Below are positions 9,607 to 18,526 of a DNA stretch of 64,000 bases, piece by piece. The position numbers and the translations under genes were made by a program. The first letter of the stretch is position 1, and each line of letters starts with the position of its first letter. The stretch is from positions 1,116,001 to 1,180,000 of the forward strand of contig NZ_AP025171.1 in assembly GCF_003402535.2 (NCBI RefSeq), in the 5' to 3' direction. This DNA is from Cupriavidus sp. P-10. GTDB lineage: Bacteria; Pseudomonadota; Gammaproteobacteria; Burkholderiales; Burkholderiaceae. Under the pieces are notes generated by a model that was not told the origin of the DNA, searched no databases, and saw only the letters and a program-made list of their open reading frames with translations.

Positions 9607-10317
9607 TTACGCGACGATCTCGACGCCGAGCGCGGCCAGCAGCGCGTCGCGCAGTTCGTCGCAGGCGTCCTTGTTGGCCTTGCGTGGATGGGAAAGCGAG
9701 ATACGCTGGTCGACGCGGATGCGACCCGCGTCCATCACCATGACGCGGTCGGCGAGGGCGAGCGCCTCGTCGACATCGTGGGTGACAAAAACCACTGCCG
9801 GCCGGTGCTGGTGGACAAGCCCGTGCAGCAGTTGCTGCATCTTCAGCCGCGTCAGCGCATCCAGCGCGCCGAACGGCTCGTCGGCAAGCAGCAGCGCGGG
9901 CTTGCGTACCAGCGAGCGCGCCAACGCCACGCGCTGCTGCTCGCCGCCGGACAGCGCAACCGGCCAGGCATTCTCGCGGCCGGCAAGGCCGACGCTGGCC
10001 AGGGCGCTGCGTGCGCGGGCGGTGGCGTCCGCGTCATGCAGCCCCAGCGTGACGTTGGCCAGCACGGGTTCCCATGGCAGCAGCCGCGAGTCCTGGAACA
10101 GCACCGAACGCGCCTGCGGAACACGGATCCGGCCCTCGCCGGCAACGTCCGTGTCCAGTTCTGCCAGCGCGCGCAGCAGCGTGCTCTTGCCCGAGCCGCT
10201 CTTGCCGATCAGCGCGACGAATTCGCCGGGTTCGATGCGGAAGCTTAGGTCGTCCAGTACCTTGCGCTCGCCATAGCGGCGCGTGAGGTGCTCGACTTCG
10301 ACGCCAACGTTGCTCAT
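9607..10317 (-). CDS. ABC transporter ATP-binding protein, SsuB/TauB-like
   Basis: A 236-residue nitrate/sulfonate/taurine-type ABC ATPase. Walker A is GKSGSGKST (about residues 38-46), followed by the signature LSGGEQQR and Walker B LLLADEPFGALDA. The start at 10317 overlaps the stop of the permease gene as ATGA, implying translational coupling; a longer in-frame ATG at 10359 would lie inside the permease gene and is less likely. It should energise the permease encoded upstream. Confidence 0.92.
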   Translation of the reverse strand: MSNVGVEVEHLTRRYGERKVLDDLSFRIEPGEFVALIGKSGSGKSTLLRALAELDTDVAGEGRIRVPQARSVLFQDSRLLPWEPVLANVTLGLHDADATARARSALASVGLAGRENAWPVALSGGEQQRVALARSLVRKPALLLADEPFGALDALTRLKMQQLLHGLVHQHRPAVVFVTHDVDEALALADRVMVMDAGRIRVDQRISLSHPRKANKDACDELRDALLAALGVEIVA

Positions 10318-11195
10318 GATCCGATCACCCTGCGGTAGGACAAGGCCTTGCGTTGCCACAGGCGCACCAGCAGGTCGGAACTGAGGCCGAGCAGTGCGTA
10401 GATCAGCAGGCCTACCACGATGACATCGGTCTGGCCGTAGTCGCGTGCGCGATTCATCAGGTAGCCGATGCCTTCGGTGGTATTGATCTGCTCCAGCACC
10501 ACCAGGGCAGCCCAGCAGGTGGTCACGGCGAGCCGCAGGCCGGTAAAGAAGCCGGGCAGGGCGCCCGGCAGCGCCACCCTGCGGATAAACTCGGCGCGCG
10601 ACAGCCCCACGCTTTGCGCCAGCTCGACAAAGCGGATGTCGAGGCCGCGCAGGCCCGCATGGGTATTGATATAGACCGGCACCATCACGCTGGCGGCGAT
10701 CAGCGTGACCTTCAGCGTTTCACCGATGCCGAGCCACAGGATGGCCAGTGGCAGCAGCGCCAGCGTCGGTACCGCACGCTTGATCTGGACCAGACCGTCA
10801 AAGCACGCCTCGCCCCAGCGGCTCAGGCCTGACAGCAGCGCCAGCGCCACGCCAACGGCCACGCCGGACAGCAGCCCCGCGTAGGCGCGCTGCGCGGAGG
10901 CCCACAGTTGCGGCAGCAGCGTGCCGTCGCCAAGCATCTGCAATCCGGTCTCGATTGCCGTCGAAGGCGCCGCGAGCAGCCGCGGCGGCAACAGGCCGGT
11001 ACGGGACGCCAGTTCCCACGTGATCAGCAGGAGCAAGGGCCCGGTCAACAGGCCCAGGCCGCCCAGGCGGCCCGGTACCAGCCGGGGCGTGCGCGACCGG
11101 GACGGTTTGCCGGCGGCAGGAGCCGCGGCGCCGGAGGTGGATATCCAGGGCGCCTGCGCGCGCGTGTCGGCAGCGGAGGAAAGCGGGGCGGTCAT
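10314..11195 (-). CDS. ABC transporter permease, SsuC/TauC-like
   Basis: A 293-residue inner-membrane permease of the nitrate/sulfonate/taurine importer family. A roughly 45-residue polar N-terminus precedes about six hydrophobic segments, and the ATPase-contacting EAA loop is seen as ELAQSVGLSRAEFIRRVALPGALP. The gene starts 9 bp after the stop of the binding-protein gene and overlaps the ATPase gene by 4 bp. Together they form a complete importer, probably for aliphatic sulfonates or a similar organosulfur compound. Confidence 0.9.
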   Translation of the reverse strand: MTAPLSSAADTRAQAPWISTSGAAAPAAGKPSRSRTPRLVPGRLGGLGLLTGPLLLLITWELASRTGLLPPRLLAAPSTAIETGLQMLGDGTLLPQLWASAQRAYAGLLSGVAVGVALALLSGLSRWGEACFDGLVQIKRAVPTLALLPLAILWLGIGETLKVTLIAASVMVPVYINTHAGLRGLDIRFVELAQSVGLSRAEFIRRVALPGALPGFFTGLRLAVTTCWAALVVLEQINTTEGIGYLMNRARDYGQTDVIVVGLLIYALLGLSSDLLVRLWQRKALSYRRVIGS

Positions 11196-11204
11196 GTCTG
11201 TCTC

Positions 11205-12260
11205 CTACTGTCGCGTGGCCGGCAGGCTTGCCACGGCCGCACGGATCACGGGATCGAAACGCAGGTCGAATTCCTGGCGTGCGTCGAGGCGCCGCGGAAT
11301 ATCGCCAGCCTCCTGGATCAAATCGATCAGTCCCTGCTGCGGAGCGATCGAATCGGCGAGCAACGGATAGGTGGCCTGGCCATCGGCGCGAACGATGGCC
11401 AGGCCGTCCTCCTCACGCAGCCCCTGTTGCTTCACGTAGTAGGCCTGGACCCATTGGTGGGGATGCTTTTCCGCCCAGTCGTTGGCCCGGATCCACGCCT
11501 CGACCAACTGGCGGATCGCCGCGGTCTTGCCCGGGTCCGACAGCGCCTTGGGGCTGGCGTACAGATAGGCGAGGCGCGTGGGCAACTGGCGGTGCTCGGA
11601 AGCCGGGATCGCGCTCGCCTTGCGGTCGGCGAAGTCGCGCAGGTAGCGGCTGAAGTGCGGTTCGTTCAGCGCAGCAACGTCTACCTGGCCGGCGCGGATC
11701 GCCGTGGGAAAGTCGCCGGCGCGCAGCGGCACCAGCTTCACGTCGCGCCGCGACAGGCCGGCCACCTTCAGCGCCGTCAGCACGAAGGGCTGGCGGCCGG
11801 TGCCTTCGGCGTAGGCGATCGACTTGCCTTTCAGGTCCTTCAGCGAAGCAATGGTCAGCCCCGGCCGCACCGCGAGCTGGTAGTCGGGCGCGCTGGTCTT
11901 GCGTACCGCGACGATCGGCAGGGGCTCGCCAGCTGCATGGGCCTGGATCGGCGGCGTGTTGCCCACGACGGCGAGATCGAGCGCGCCGGCACGGAAGGCC
12001 TCAAGGATCGAAGGGCCGCCCAGGAAGTTGGCATAGCTGACCTGCGCGGTCAGTCTGGATTGCTCGCCGGAAACGCGCAGCAAGGTCTGCAGGGCTTCAT
12101 TCTGGTCGGCGACGACGAGTCTGGTTCCGGCGGGCACGACAGTGGGCAGGGCGCCGGTTTGTGCCAGCGAAAGTCCCGGTGCGACCGTGCCGGCAAGGGC
12201 GGCAAGCCAGGTGAGCGCGCCCAGCGAACGGCGCAGGCGGGATACGTAACGAACGATCAT
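11205..12260 (-). CDS. ABC transporter substrate-binding protein, SsuA-like
   Basis: A 351-residue periplasmic binding protein of the NMT1/SsuA fold. From MIVRYVSRLRRSLGALTWLA the N-terminus reads as a signal peptide ending at LSLAQ. Family-like blocks include GKSIAYAEGTGRQPFVLTAL and RAGQVDVAALNEPHFSRYL. The frame extends 41 codons further upstream, but the shorter start gives a normal signal peptide; no strong ribosome-binding site decides it. It is the first gene of the SsuABC-like operon and shares a 258-bp intergenic region with a divergent Bug/monooxygenase operon. Confidence 0.85.
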   Translation of the reverse strand: MIVRYVSRLRRSLGALTWLAALAGTVAPGLSLAQTGALPTVVPAGTRLVVADQNEALQTLLRVSGEQSRLTAQVSYANFLGGPSILEAFRAGALDLAVVGNTPPIQAHAAGEPLPIVAVRKTSAPDYQLAVRPGLTIASLKDLKGKSIAYAEGTGRQPFVLTALKVAGLSRRDVKLVPLRAGDFPTAIRAGQVDVAALNEPHFSRYLRDFADRKASAIPASEHRQLPTRLAYLYASPKALSDPGKTAAIRQLVEAWIRANDWAEKHPHQWVQAYYVKQQGLREEDGLAIVRADGQATYPLLADSIAPQQGLIDLIQEAGDIPRRLDARQEFDLRFDPVIRAAVASLPATRQ

Positions 12261-12412
12261 GGAAACAACGTGGGGCGTCAGCAGAACCTGCATTATTTCG
12301 GTGGCGATCACGCCCCGATAAGGAATGTTTTCGGTGATCGTTATGCGCAAATCCTGCTGGCACCGTGCAAACGCTTTACGCATGCCGATATGAGGCGCCG
12401 GCGTCTATGTAC

Positions 12413-12427
12413 ATGCCGAATCGGCAT
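12413..12427. promoter_or_regulatory. Palindrome in the divergent intergenic region
   Basis: ATGCCGAATCGGCAT is a perfect inverted repeat (7-bp arms around one base), with an extra half-site ATGCCGA at 12382-12388. It lies between the divergent SsuA-like and Bug genes, where a regulator controlling both operons could bind. The regulator is not known. Confidence 0.4.
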
Positions 12428-12518
12428 TTCGTTCGTCAGTCGCGGCACCGTACGATGGCCGCTTGCCGCCCGCCAACCCTGCATCCGATTCATGGCGGCA
12501 GAAGCACCGACGATAACC

Positions 12519-13505
12519 ATGCCCTCCGTAACGCCCTCCGCCCTGTCCCGCACCTTTGCTTCCCTTCTGCTTGCGTTCTGCGTAACGGCCCGCGCACTGG
12601 CCGAGCCGGGCTTTCCGCAGAAGCCCATCACCTACGTGGTGCCCTACACCCCGGGTGGCACGAACGACAACGTCGCGCGCATCATCACCAGGCGGCTGTC
12701 GGAGAAGACCGGCCAGCCGGTCGTGATCGAGTACAAGCCAGGAGCCGGTGGCACGCTGGGCGCGGGGTATGTCGCCGCGGCGGCACCGGACGGCTATACG
12801 CTGCTGAGCACGTCGATCGGCAACCTCGCCATCGCCCCGCAGCTGATGCAGGTGAAGTTCGACCCGTTCACCGACCTGGTGCCGGTGTCCTATATCGGCA
12901 ATTCGTTGGCAACGGTGGCGGTCAATCCCGCCGTGCCGGCGCAGACGCTGCCACAACTGATCGCGTATGCCCGTGCCCATCCGGGGGCGTTGACGTACTC
13001 GAGCTCGGGTAACGGCACGCCCGGCCACCTCGCGGGCGAGCTGCTCAAGCGCGTCGCCAACATCGACATCCGCCATGTCCCGTACAAGGGCAGTGCGCCG
13101 GCGGTGGCCGATGTGGTGGCGGGCCATGTCGATATCGTTTTCGATCCGCTGAGCGCGTCGTATATCAAGGCGGGCAAGCTGCGCGCGCTGGCGTATTTCG
13201 GCGGCGCCAAGGCGCAGGGGCTGCCCAATGTGCCGTCGATTCGCGAAGCCGGCGTCAAGGGCTGGGAAGACGCGCTGGCCGGCGCCTTCTTTATCAGCGC
13301 GCCCAAGGGCGTGCCGCCGGAGGTGCTGGCGAACCTGCGCCGCCTGATTGGCGAGATCCTCAAGGAACCCGACACCATCTCCGCGCTGAACCGTGTGCAG
13401 GTGGACGTGCAGCCGTTGACGCCGGAGCAGGCGTCGCAGCGCATCCGCCAGGTCCATGACATTGCCGCACGCGTGGTCAAGGACGGCGCGCTGCAATCCA
13501 ACTAA
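12519..13505 (+). CDS. Bug family periplasmic substrate-binding protein
   Basis: A 328-residue TctC/Bug receptor. The signal peptide (SRTFASLLLAFCVTARALA) is followed by FPQKPITYVVPYTPGGTNDNVARI, the mature N-terminus typical of the family, then AAPDGYTLLST and HVPYKGSAPAVADVV. An alternative in-frame ATG at 12492 would add nine residues; neither has a clear ribosome-binding site. The frame stays open far upstream on this strand, but that part is antisense to the SsuA-like gene. It is followed 43 bp later by a DszA-type monooxygenase, so receptor and enzyme probably serve the same compound. Confidence 0.88.
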   Translation: MPSVTPSALSRTFASLLLAFCVTARALAEPGFPQKPITYVVPYTPGGTNDNVARIITRRLSEKTGQPVVIEYKPGAGGTLGAGYVAAAAPDGYTLLSTSIGNLAIAPQLMQVKFDPFTDLVPVSYIGNSLATVAVNPAVPAQTLPQLIAYARAHPGALTYSSSGNGTPGHLAGELLKRVANIDIRHVPYKGSAPAVADVVAGHVDIVFDPLSASYIKAGKLRALAYFGGAKAQGLPNVPSIREAGVKGWEDALAGAFFISAPKGVPPEVLANLRRLIGEILKEPDTISALNRVQVDVQPLTPEQASQRIRQVHDIAARVVKDGALQSN

Positions 13506-13548
13506 GAAAGAGTCCCGCCTTTCCTGCCTTTTCAGAGATTGTTCCCCC

Positions 13549-14832
13549 ATGAAGCTTGGCCTGTTCCTGCTCGCCGCCGGCCACCATGCCGCCGGCTGGC
13601 GCTATCCCGACGCTGAATCCGGCACCGAAAATATCGACCTGGTCGTGCGCATGACGCAGGCCGCCGAGCGCGCGAAATTCGACATGGTGTTCTTCGGCGA
13701 CCGCCTGCTGACATCGGCCGATGCGCATCCGTCGATGATCACGCGCCCGGATCCGCTGGCCATGCTCGCCGCCCTGTCGATGGTGACTTCGCATATCGGC
13801 CTGGCCGGTACGGCATCGACCACCTACAGCGAGCCGTTCAACCTGGCGCGCACGCTGGCCACGGTCGACAAGCTGTCACGGGGCCGTGCCGCCTGGAATA
13901 TCGTCACGACCTTCGCCGACGGTTCAGTCAATTTCAGCCGCAGCCGGCATCCCGATCACGCCCAGCGCTATGAGATTGCCGACGAGTTTGTCTCGGTCGT
14001 CAAGGGCTTGTGGCGCTCCTGGGATGCCAATCCCTACGTGCAGGACAAGGAGGCCGGCATCTATGTCGATGTGGCCAGGATGCATGCGCTCAATCACCAG
14101 GGGAAGCATTTCTCCGTCGCGGGCCCGTTGAACGTCACCGGCAGCCAGCAGGGCCATCCGGTACTGATCCAGGCGGGATCGTCCGGGCCGGGGCAGGCCC
14201 TCGCGGCTCGCCATGCCGAGGTGGTGTTCACCGCGCAGCAGGACCTGGAGGCGGCGCGCGATTTTGCGCAGGGATTGAAGGCACAGGTCAGGGCCCAGGG
14301 CCGCAACCCGGCGCAATGCCTGATCATGCCCGGCCTGATGCCCATCATCGGGCGCACCGAGGCGGAAGCGCACGACAAGCTGGCGCAGCTGCAATCGTTT
14401 ACCGACCAGTCCAATGCACTGGCCATCCTGAGCGAGCAGCTGACGATCGATGTATCGGGCCATGACCTGGACGAGCCGCTGCCGCCGCTGGCACCGCAAC
14501 AGGTGGTGCACAGCCGCAGCGCGCTGCTGCTCAGGCTTGCCGAAGAGCGCGGGCTGACGCTGCGCCAGCTCTACCACCTCGTAGCCAGCGCCCGTGGCCA
14601 CCAGATCGTGGTCGGGACAGCGGAGCAGGTTGCGCAACACATGATCCAGTGGGTCGCTGCGGGTGCTGCGGACGGGTTCAACATCATGCCGGCGTATTTT
14701 CCCGGCGGCTTAGAGGACTTCACGCGCGAGGTGGTGCCGATCCTGCAGGAGCGGAACGCTTTCCGGCGCGACTACGAGGCTGACACGTTGCGCGGCAACC
14801 TCGGTCTGCCGGTGCCAGGCGGGCTTGACTGA
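13549..14832 (+). CDS. NtaA/SnaA/DszA family FMN-dependent monooxygenase
   Basis: A 427-residue LLM-class flavin monooxygenase, clearly related to the enzyme at 8223-9560. It shares the N-terminal LGLFLLAAGHHAAGWRYP block, GTASTTYSEPFNLARTLATVDKLSRGRAAWNIVT and QAGSSGPGQALAARHAEVVF. The start was placed at 13549 because the family fold begins there. It depends on an external FMN reductase. Co-transcription with the preceding Bug gene is likely from the 43-bp spacing. Confidence 0.9.
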   Translation: MKLGLFLLAAGHHAAGWRYPDAESGTENIDLVVRMTQAAERAKFDMVFFGDRLLTSADAHPSMITRPDPLAMLAALSMVTSHIGLAGTASTTYSEPFNLARTLATVDKLSRGRAAWNIVTTFADGSVNFSRSRHPDHAQRYEIADEFVSVVKGLWRSWDANPYVQDKEAGIYVDVARMHALNHQGKHFSVAGPLNVTGSQQGHPVLIQAGSSGPGQALAARHAEVVFTAQQDLEAARDFAQGLKAQVRAQGRNPAQCLIMPGLMPIIGRTEAEAHDKLAQLQSFTDQSNALAILSEQLTIDVSGHDLDEPLPPLAPQQVVHSRSALLLRLAEERGLTLRQLYHLVASARGHQIVVGTAEQVAQHMIQWVAAGAADGFNIMPAYFPGGLEDFTREVVPILQERNAFRRDYEADTLRGNLGLPVPGGLD

Positions 14833-14914
14833 AGAGGGCGTGAGCGGTCGGCAAATGTGCATACATATGAAGCTGTCTTCAGCGCGCTGAAGGATTTTCC
14901 CGTATCGTGTCGGA

Positions 14915-14939
14915 CGGATGCCGCCACTGGCGGCATCCG
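14915..14939. terminator. Strong hairpin between monooxygenase and MFS genes
   Basis: CGGATGCCGCCA and TGGCGGCATCCG form a perfect 12-bp inverted repeat around one base. It lies 82 bp after the monooxygenase stop and 16 bp before the MFS start. There is no T-run, so it could be a weak terminator for the upstream operon or an operator for the MFS gene. Confidence 0.4.
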
Positions 14940-14955
14940 GTAACCGGTAACGACA

Positions 14956-16354
14956 GTGTCCAACACAGCGCCCCTCCCGTCCGCCCCTGCAGCCGCCGCA
15001 GACAACGCCATGACCGCGCGCGAGCGGCGCGGCATGGCCGCCATCCTGATCGCCGTCGCCCTGGCGACCCTCGATACCGCCATCGCCAATACGGCGCTGC
15101 CATCGATCGCCGCCGACCTGCACGCCACGCCGGCGGCGTCGGTCTGGGTGATCAATGCCTACCAGCTGGCCATGGTCGCCACGCTGCTGCCGTTTGCGGC
15201 ACTCGGCGGCATCCTGGGGCACCGGCGCATTTATCTTGGCGGCGTCGCAGTGTTCACCGTTGCGTCGGTCGTGTGCGCGCTGGCGTGGTCATTGCCGACG
15301 CTGGCGGCGGCACGTGCGCTGCAAGGCATCGGCGCGGCCGCGATCATGAGCGTCAACACGGCGCTGATCAGTTCCATCTTCCCGATGCACCGGCTCGGGC
15401 GCGGGCTGGGATTGAATGCGCTGGTGGTGGGCGTGTCGTTCGCGGTCGGGCCGACGGTGGCGTCGGTGATCCTGTCGTTCGGCACCTGGCCATGGCTGTT
15501 TGCCGTCAACCTGCCGATCGGACTGCTGGCCCTGGGGATCGCGCGTGGCGCGCTGCCGCAGACGCCGCGCGGCACGCAGACGTTCGACCGTGTGGCGGCG
15601 CTGCTGAACGTGGTGGCGTTTGCTGCGCTGATCTTTGCACTTGGCGAGGGCGCGCAGCGCGCGCCGCTGCACGAGTCGCTGGCGGCCGCCGGGGTGTTCG
15701 TGGTGGCGTTCGGCCTGCTGGTCTGGCGCGAGCGCGGGCGGGCCGCGCCGATGCTGCCGCTGGACCTGTTCCGGCGGCCCATGTTCGCGCTGTCGACGCT
15801 GACCGCGGTGTGTTCGTTCGCGGCGCAGGGGCTGGCGTTCGTGTCGTTGCCGTTCTACTTCCAGCATGTGCTGGGGCGAGGGCAGGTCGAGACCGGTTTC
15901 CTGCTGACGCCGTGGTCGGTGGTGGTGGCGCTGATCGCGCCGCTGGCTGGCCGGCTCTCCGACCGCTATCCGCCGGGCCTGCTCGGTGGCGTGGGGCTGG
16001 CGGTGCTGAGCGCGGGCATGGTCTCGCTGGCGCTGCTGCCCGCCAATCCCAGTGCGCTCGATATCGGCATCCGCATGTGCATCTGCGGCGCCGGCTTCGG
16101 CTTCTTCCAGTCGCCCAACCTGAAAGCCTTGATGGCCAGCGCGCCGCGCGAACGCAGCGGCGGCGCCAGCGGGGTGATTGCCACCGCACGCCTGCTGGGC
16201 CAGGCCACCGGCGCCGCGCTGGTGGCATTGTGCTTTGGCATTGGGGACGCACGGTCCGGGCCTGGCCCTGGCGCTGGGCGCCGGGTTTGCGGCCGTGGCG
16301 GCGGTCGCGAGCTGGCTGCGGCTGGTCGCGCCCGACCCGCTGGCGACGGCTTGA
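14956..16354 (+). pseudogene. MFS multidrug transporter, DHA2/SmvA-like, with a probable frameshift near the 3' end
   Basis: A 14-helix-type major facilitator (drug:H+ antiporter 2) from a GTG start at 14956. The N-terminal core is LDTAIANTALPSIAADLHATPAASVWVINAYQLA. Up to about 16240 the frame is normal. After VALCFGIG it turns polar and arginine-rich and runs to 16365, while the +1 frame reads ALGTHGPGLALALGAGF then AAVAAVASWLRLVAPDPL and stops at 16354, a normal last helix. One extra base, possibly in the G-run near 16242-16245, would explain this. It may be a sequencing error or a mutation that replaces the last helix; most of the protein is intact. It precedes a TetR gene. Confidence 0.72.
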
Positions 16355-16373
16355 CCCTTGCATGAGCATGGCC

Positions 16374-16425
16374 TTGTGTTTTGTATCGATCGATCTATAA
16401 TTTGTTTCATAGCAAACGATACGAA
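16374..16425 (+). promoter_or_regulatory. Promoter and candidate TetR operator
   Basis: A -35-like TTGTGT (16374-16379) and a perfect -10 TATAAT (16396-16401) are 16 bp apart. The inverted repeat TTTGTATCG (16380-16388) / CGATACGAA (16417-16425, one mismatch) brackets the -10 and ends 11 bp before the TetR start, the layout expected for autorepression. Confidence 0.55.
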
Positions 16426-16436
16426 ATCGAGCGACC

Positions 16437-17057
16437 ATGGCCAGACCCCGCAAATTCGATGAGCAGGCCGCGCTGACGGCAGCGCTGGACGCCTTCTGGG
16501 CGCGCGGCTATGAAGCCACTTCCACGCGCGACCTGACTAACGTGATGGGCCTGACCCAGCCCAGCCTGTACAACGCCTTCGGCGACAAGCGCACGCTGTT
16601 CCTGCTGGCGCTGGAGGGTTATCTCGAAGCCAGCATGCGCGAGCGGATCGCCCGGCTGGGCGCAACGCTGCCACCCGGCGCGGCCATTTCGGCATACCTG
16701 TCGGAGAGCCTGGAGCGCTCGCTGGCGGATCCGCTGCATCGCGGCTGCCTGCTGGTCAATACCGCATTGGAAGCGACGCCTGACGCTCCCGACGTGCAGC
16801 AAAAGGTCGCGGACGCTTTCGCGGAAATCCGCGCGTTCTTCCGGGACCGGTTTGCCACGGCACAGCAGCAGGGCGCGGCCAACGCCCGCGTGTCGGCCGA
16901 CGATGCTTCCGCACAGCTGCTGGCGACGCTGCTCGGCATGCGCGTGCTGGCCCGCGCTGCCCCGCAGCGCGCGTTGCTGGAGGGTGCTGTGCGGCCGACG
17001 CTGGCACTGCTCGGCTTGCCGCCGTTGAGCACGGCTTCCGTGCCCGGCACCGGCTGA
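16437..17057 (+). CDS. TetR family transcriptional regulator
   Basis: A 206-residue repressor. The helix-turn-helix lies in about residues 8-55 (ALTAALDAFWARGYEATSTRDLT, then LTQPSLYNAFGDKRTLF). The C-terminal ligand-binding region contains DPLHRGCLLVNTALE, a pattern common in one TetR subgroup. It sits between two MFS exporter genes on the same strand, so it probably controls one or both in response to a small toxic molecule. A promoter with inverted repeats just upstream suggests autoregulation. Confidence 0.9.
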   Translation: MARPRKFDEQAALTAALDAFWARGYEATSTRDLTNVMGLTQPSLYNAFGDKRTLFLLALEGYLEASMRERIARLGATLPPGAAISAYLSESLERSLADPLHRGCLLVNTALEATPDAPDVQQKVADAFAEIRAFFRDRFATAQQQGAANARVSADDASAQLLATLLGMRVLARAAPQRALLEGAVRPTLALLGLPPLSTASVPGTG

Positions 17058-17215
17058 TTCTCGCCATTCCTCCCTGACCTTTCCCGTTTGTAGTTCCCGG
17101 ACACGCCGCCCCGGCGGCGTGACGGGCGGCTGCATGCCATTTTTCCGGCGCCATGCCCGGCGCCGAAGGCCCCGTTTTGCCCGGCGCAAAGGCAGTGGCC
17201 GAACCGGAGATTCCC

Positions 17216-18436
17216 ATGTCCAGACCTGCCGGCCTCTGCGCCGCTCACACGGCGCCCGATCCTTTGGCTTGGCGCGAGATCTACGCCGCGCTGTGCGGCC
17301 TCTGTGCAAGCCTCGTGGCCATCGGCCTCGCGCGCTTTGCCTACACCGCGCTGATTCCTCCGCTGATCCAGGCCCACTGGTTCCCGGCCTCGCAAACCGT
17401 CGCGCTGGGCGCGGCCAATTTCGCCGGCTACCTGGCCGGTGCGTTGCTGGGGCGGCCGCTGGTGTCGGTCTGGTCCAGCCGCACGGTGCTGCGTGCGTTG
17501 ATGCTCGCCGCCACGCTGGCATTCTTTGCCTGCGCCTGGCCCCTGTCGGTGGCGTGGTTCTTTGGCTGGCGCTTTGTCTCCGGGCTGGCCGGGGGCGGGA
17601 TCATGGTGCTGGTGGCGACCTCGATCCTGCCGCATATCCCGGCGCCGCGCCGCGGGCTGGCGATGGGCACGATCTTCGTCGGGCTCGGGCTGGGTATCGC
17701 CGCGTCGGGCACGCTGGTGCCGCGCTTGCTGCAATTTGGCCTGCGCGAGACCTGGCTTGGCCTTGGCGCCGTGGCGCTGGCGCTGACCGCGTTCAGCTGG
17801 TTCGGCTGGCCCGGTCCGCTGCCGCAATCCGCCGCGGGCACGGCGGCCACGGCAGCACCGCCGGCAGGGGTGCGCCGCCGGCTGCAATGGCTTTATGCGC
17901 AATACGCCATCAACGCGTTCGGCCTGGTGCCGGCCATGATGCTGCTGGTCGACCTGGTCGCGCGTGGTCTTGGACGCGGCAGTGCCGTCGGCGCGTCGTA
18001 CTGGGTGCTCTATGGCCTGGGCGCGATCGCCGGGCCGCTGGTGTGCGGTTTTGCCGGCGAACGCATCGGCTTCGGCGTGGCCTATCGCGTCGCGCTGCTG
18101 CTGCAGGGTCTGGCCACGGCGATGCTGGCATTGTGTGGCGATCCGCTGGCGCTTGGCGTGGCGGCGGTGGTGCTCGGCGCCTTCACGCCCGGCATTGCGC
18201 CGCTGGGACTGGGCGCGATCCAGGAGACGCTGCCGCACGACCCGGCCGCACAGCGCGCGGCGTGGAGCCATGCCACCAGTGCATTCGCGCTGTTCCAGGC
18301 GCTGGCCGGCTATGGCTATGCGTGGATGTTTGCGCATTCGCATGAAAACTACGCGCTGATCTTCGGCTGCGGCGCGGTGGCGCTGGTACTGGCGCTCGCG
18401 TTGAGCCTGGCCGGCGAACGCCGCGCGGCACCGTGA
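17216..18436 (+). CDS. YbfB/YjiJ-type MFS transporter
   Basis: A 406-residue, 12-helix major facilitator related to the YbfB/YjiJ group, with the characteristic N-terminal GLARFAYTALIPPLIQAHWF and AANFAGYLAGALLG segments. The ATG at 17216 has GGAGA 5 bp upstream; an in-frame ATG at 17153 is less likely. Substrates of this family are poorly known. The gene follows the TetR regulator by about 160 bp and precedes an Old-Yellow-Enzyme gene by 90 bp. Confidence 0.85.
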   Translation: MSRPAGLCAAHTAPDPLAWREIYAALCGLCASLVAIGLARFAYTALIPPLIQAHWFPASQTVALGAANFAGYLAGALLGRPLVSVWSSRTVLRALMLAATLAFFACAWPLSVAWFFGWRFVSGLAGGGIMVLVATSILPHIPAPRRGLAMGTIFVGLGLGIAASGTLVPRLLQFGLRETWLGLGAVALALTAFSWFGWPGPLPQSAAGTAATAAPPAGVRRRLQWLYAQYAINAFGLVPAMMLLVDLVARGLGRGSAVGASYWVLYGLGAIAGPLVCGFAGERIGFGVAYRVALLLQGLATAMLALCGDPLALGVAAVVLGAFTPGIAPLGLGAIQETLPHDPAAQRAAWSHATSAFALFQALAGYGYAWMFAHSHENYALIFGCGAVALVLALALSLAGERRAAP

Positions 18437-18526
18437 ACGCCGCCGGCAGCAATCCCGGCATCGGCCTAGAATCCAGATTTCCCCGGCCCCGCTGCGGGCC
18501 AGCAAGACCTGCAAGGAGCAGCACGC

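Noticed and set aside
10908..12518. Long plus-strand extension in front of the Bug gene at 12519
   Set aside because: It is antisense to the SsuA-like and permease genes, and the signal peptide at 12519 marks the true N-terminus.
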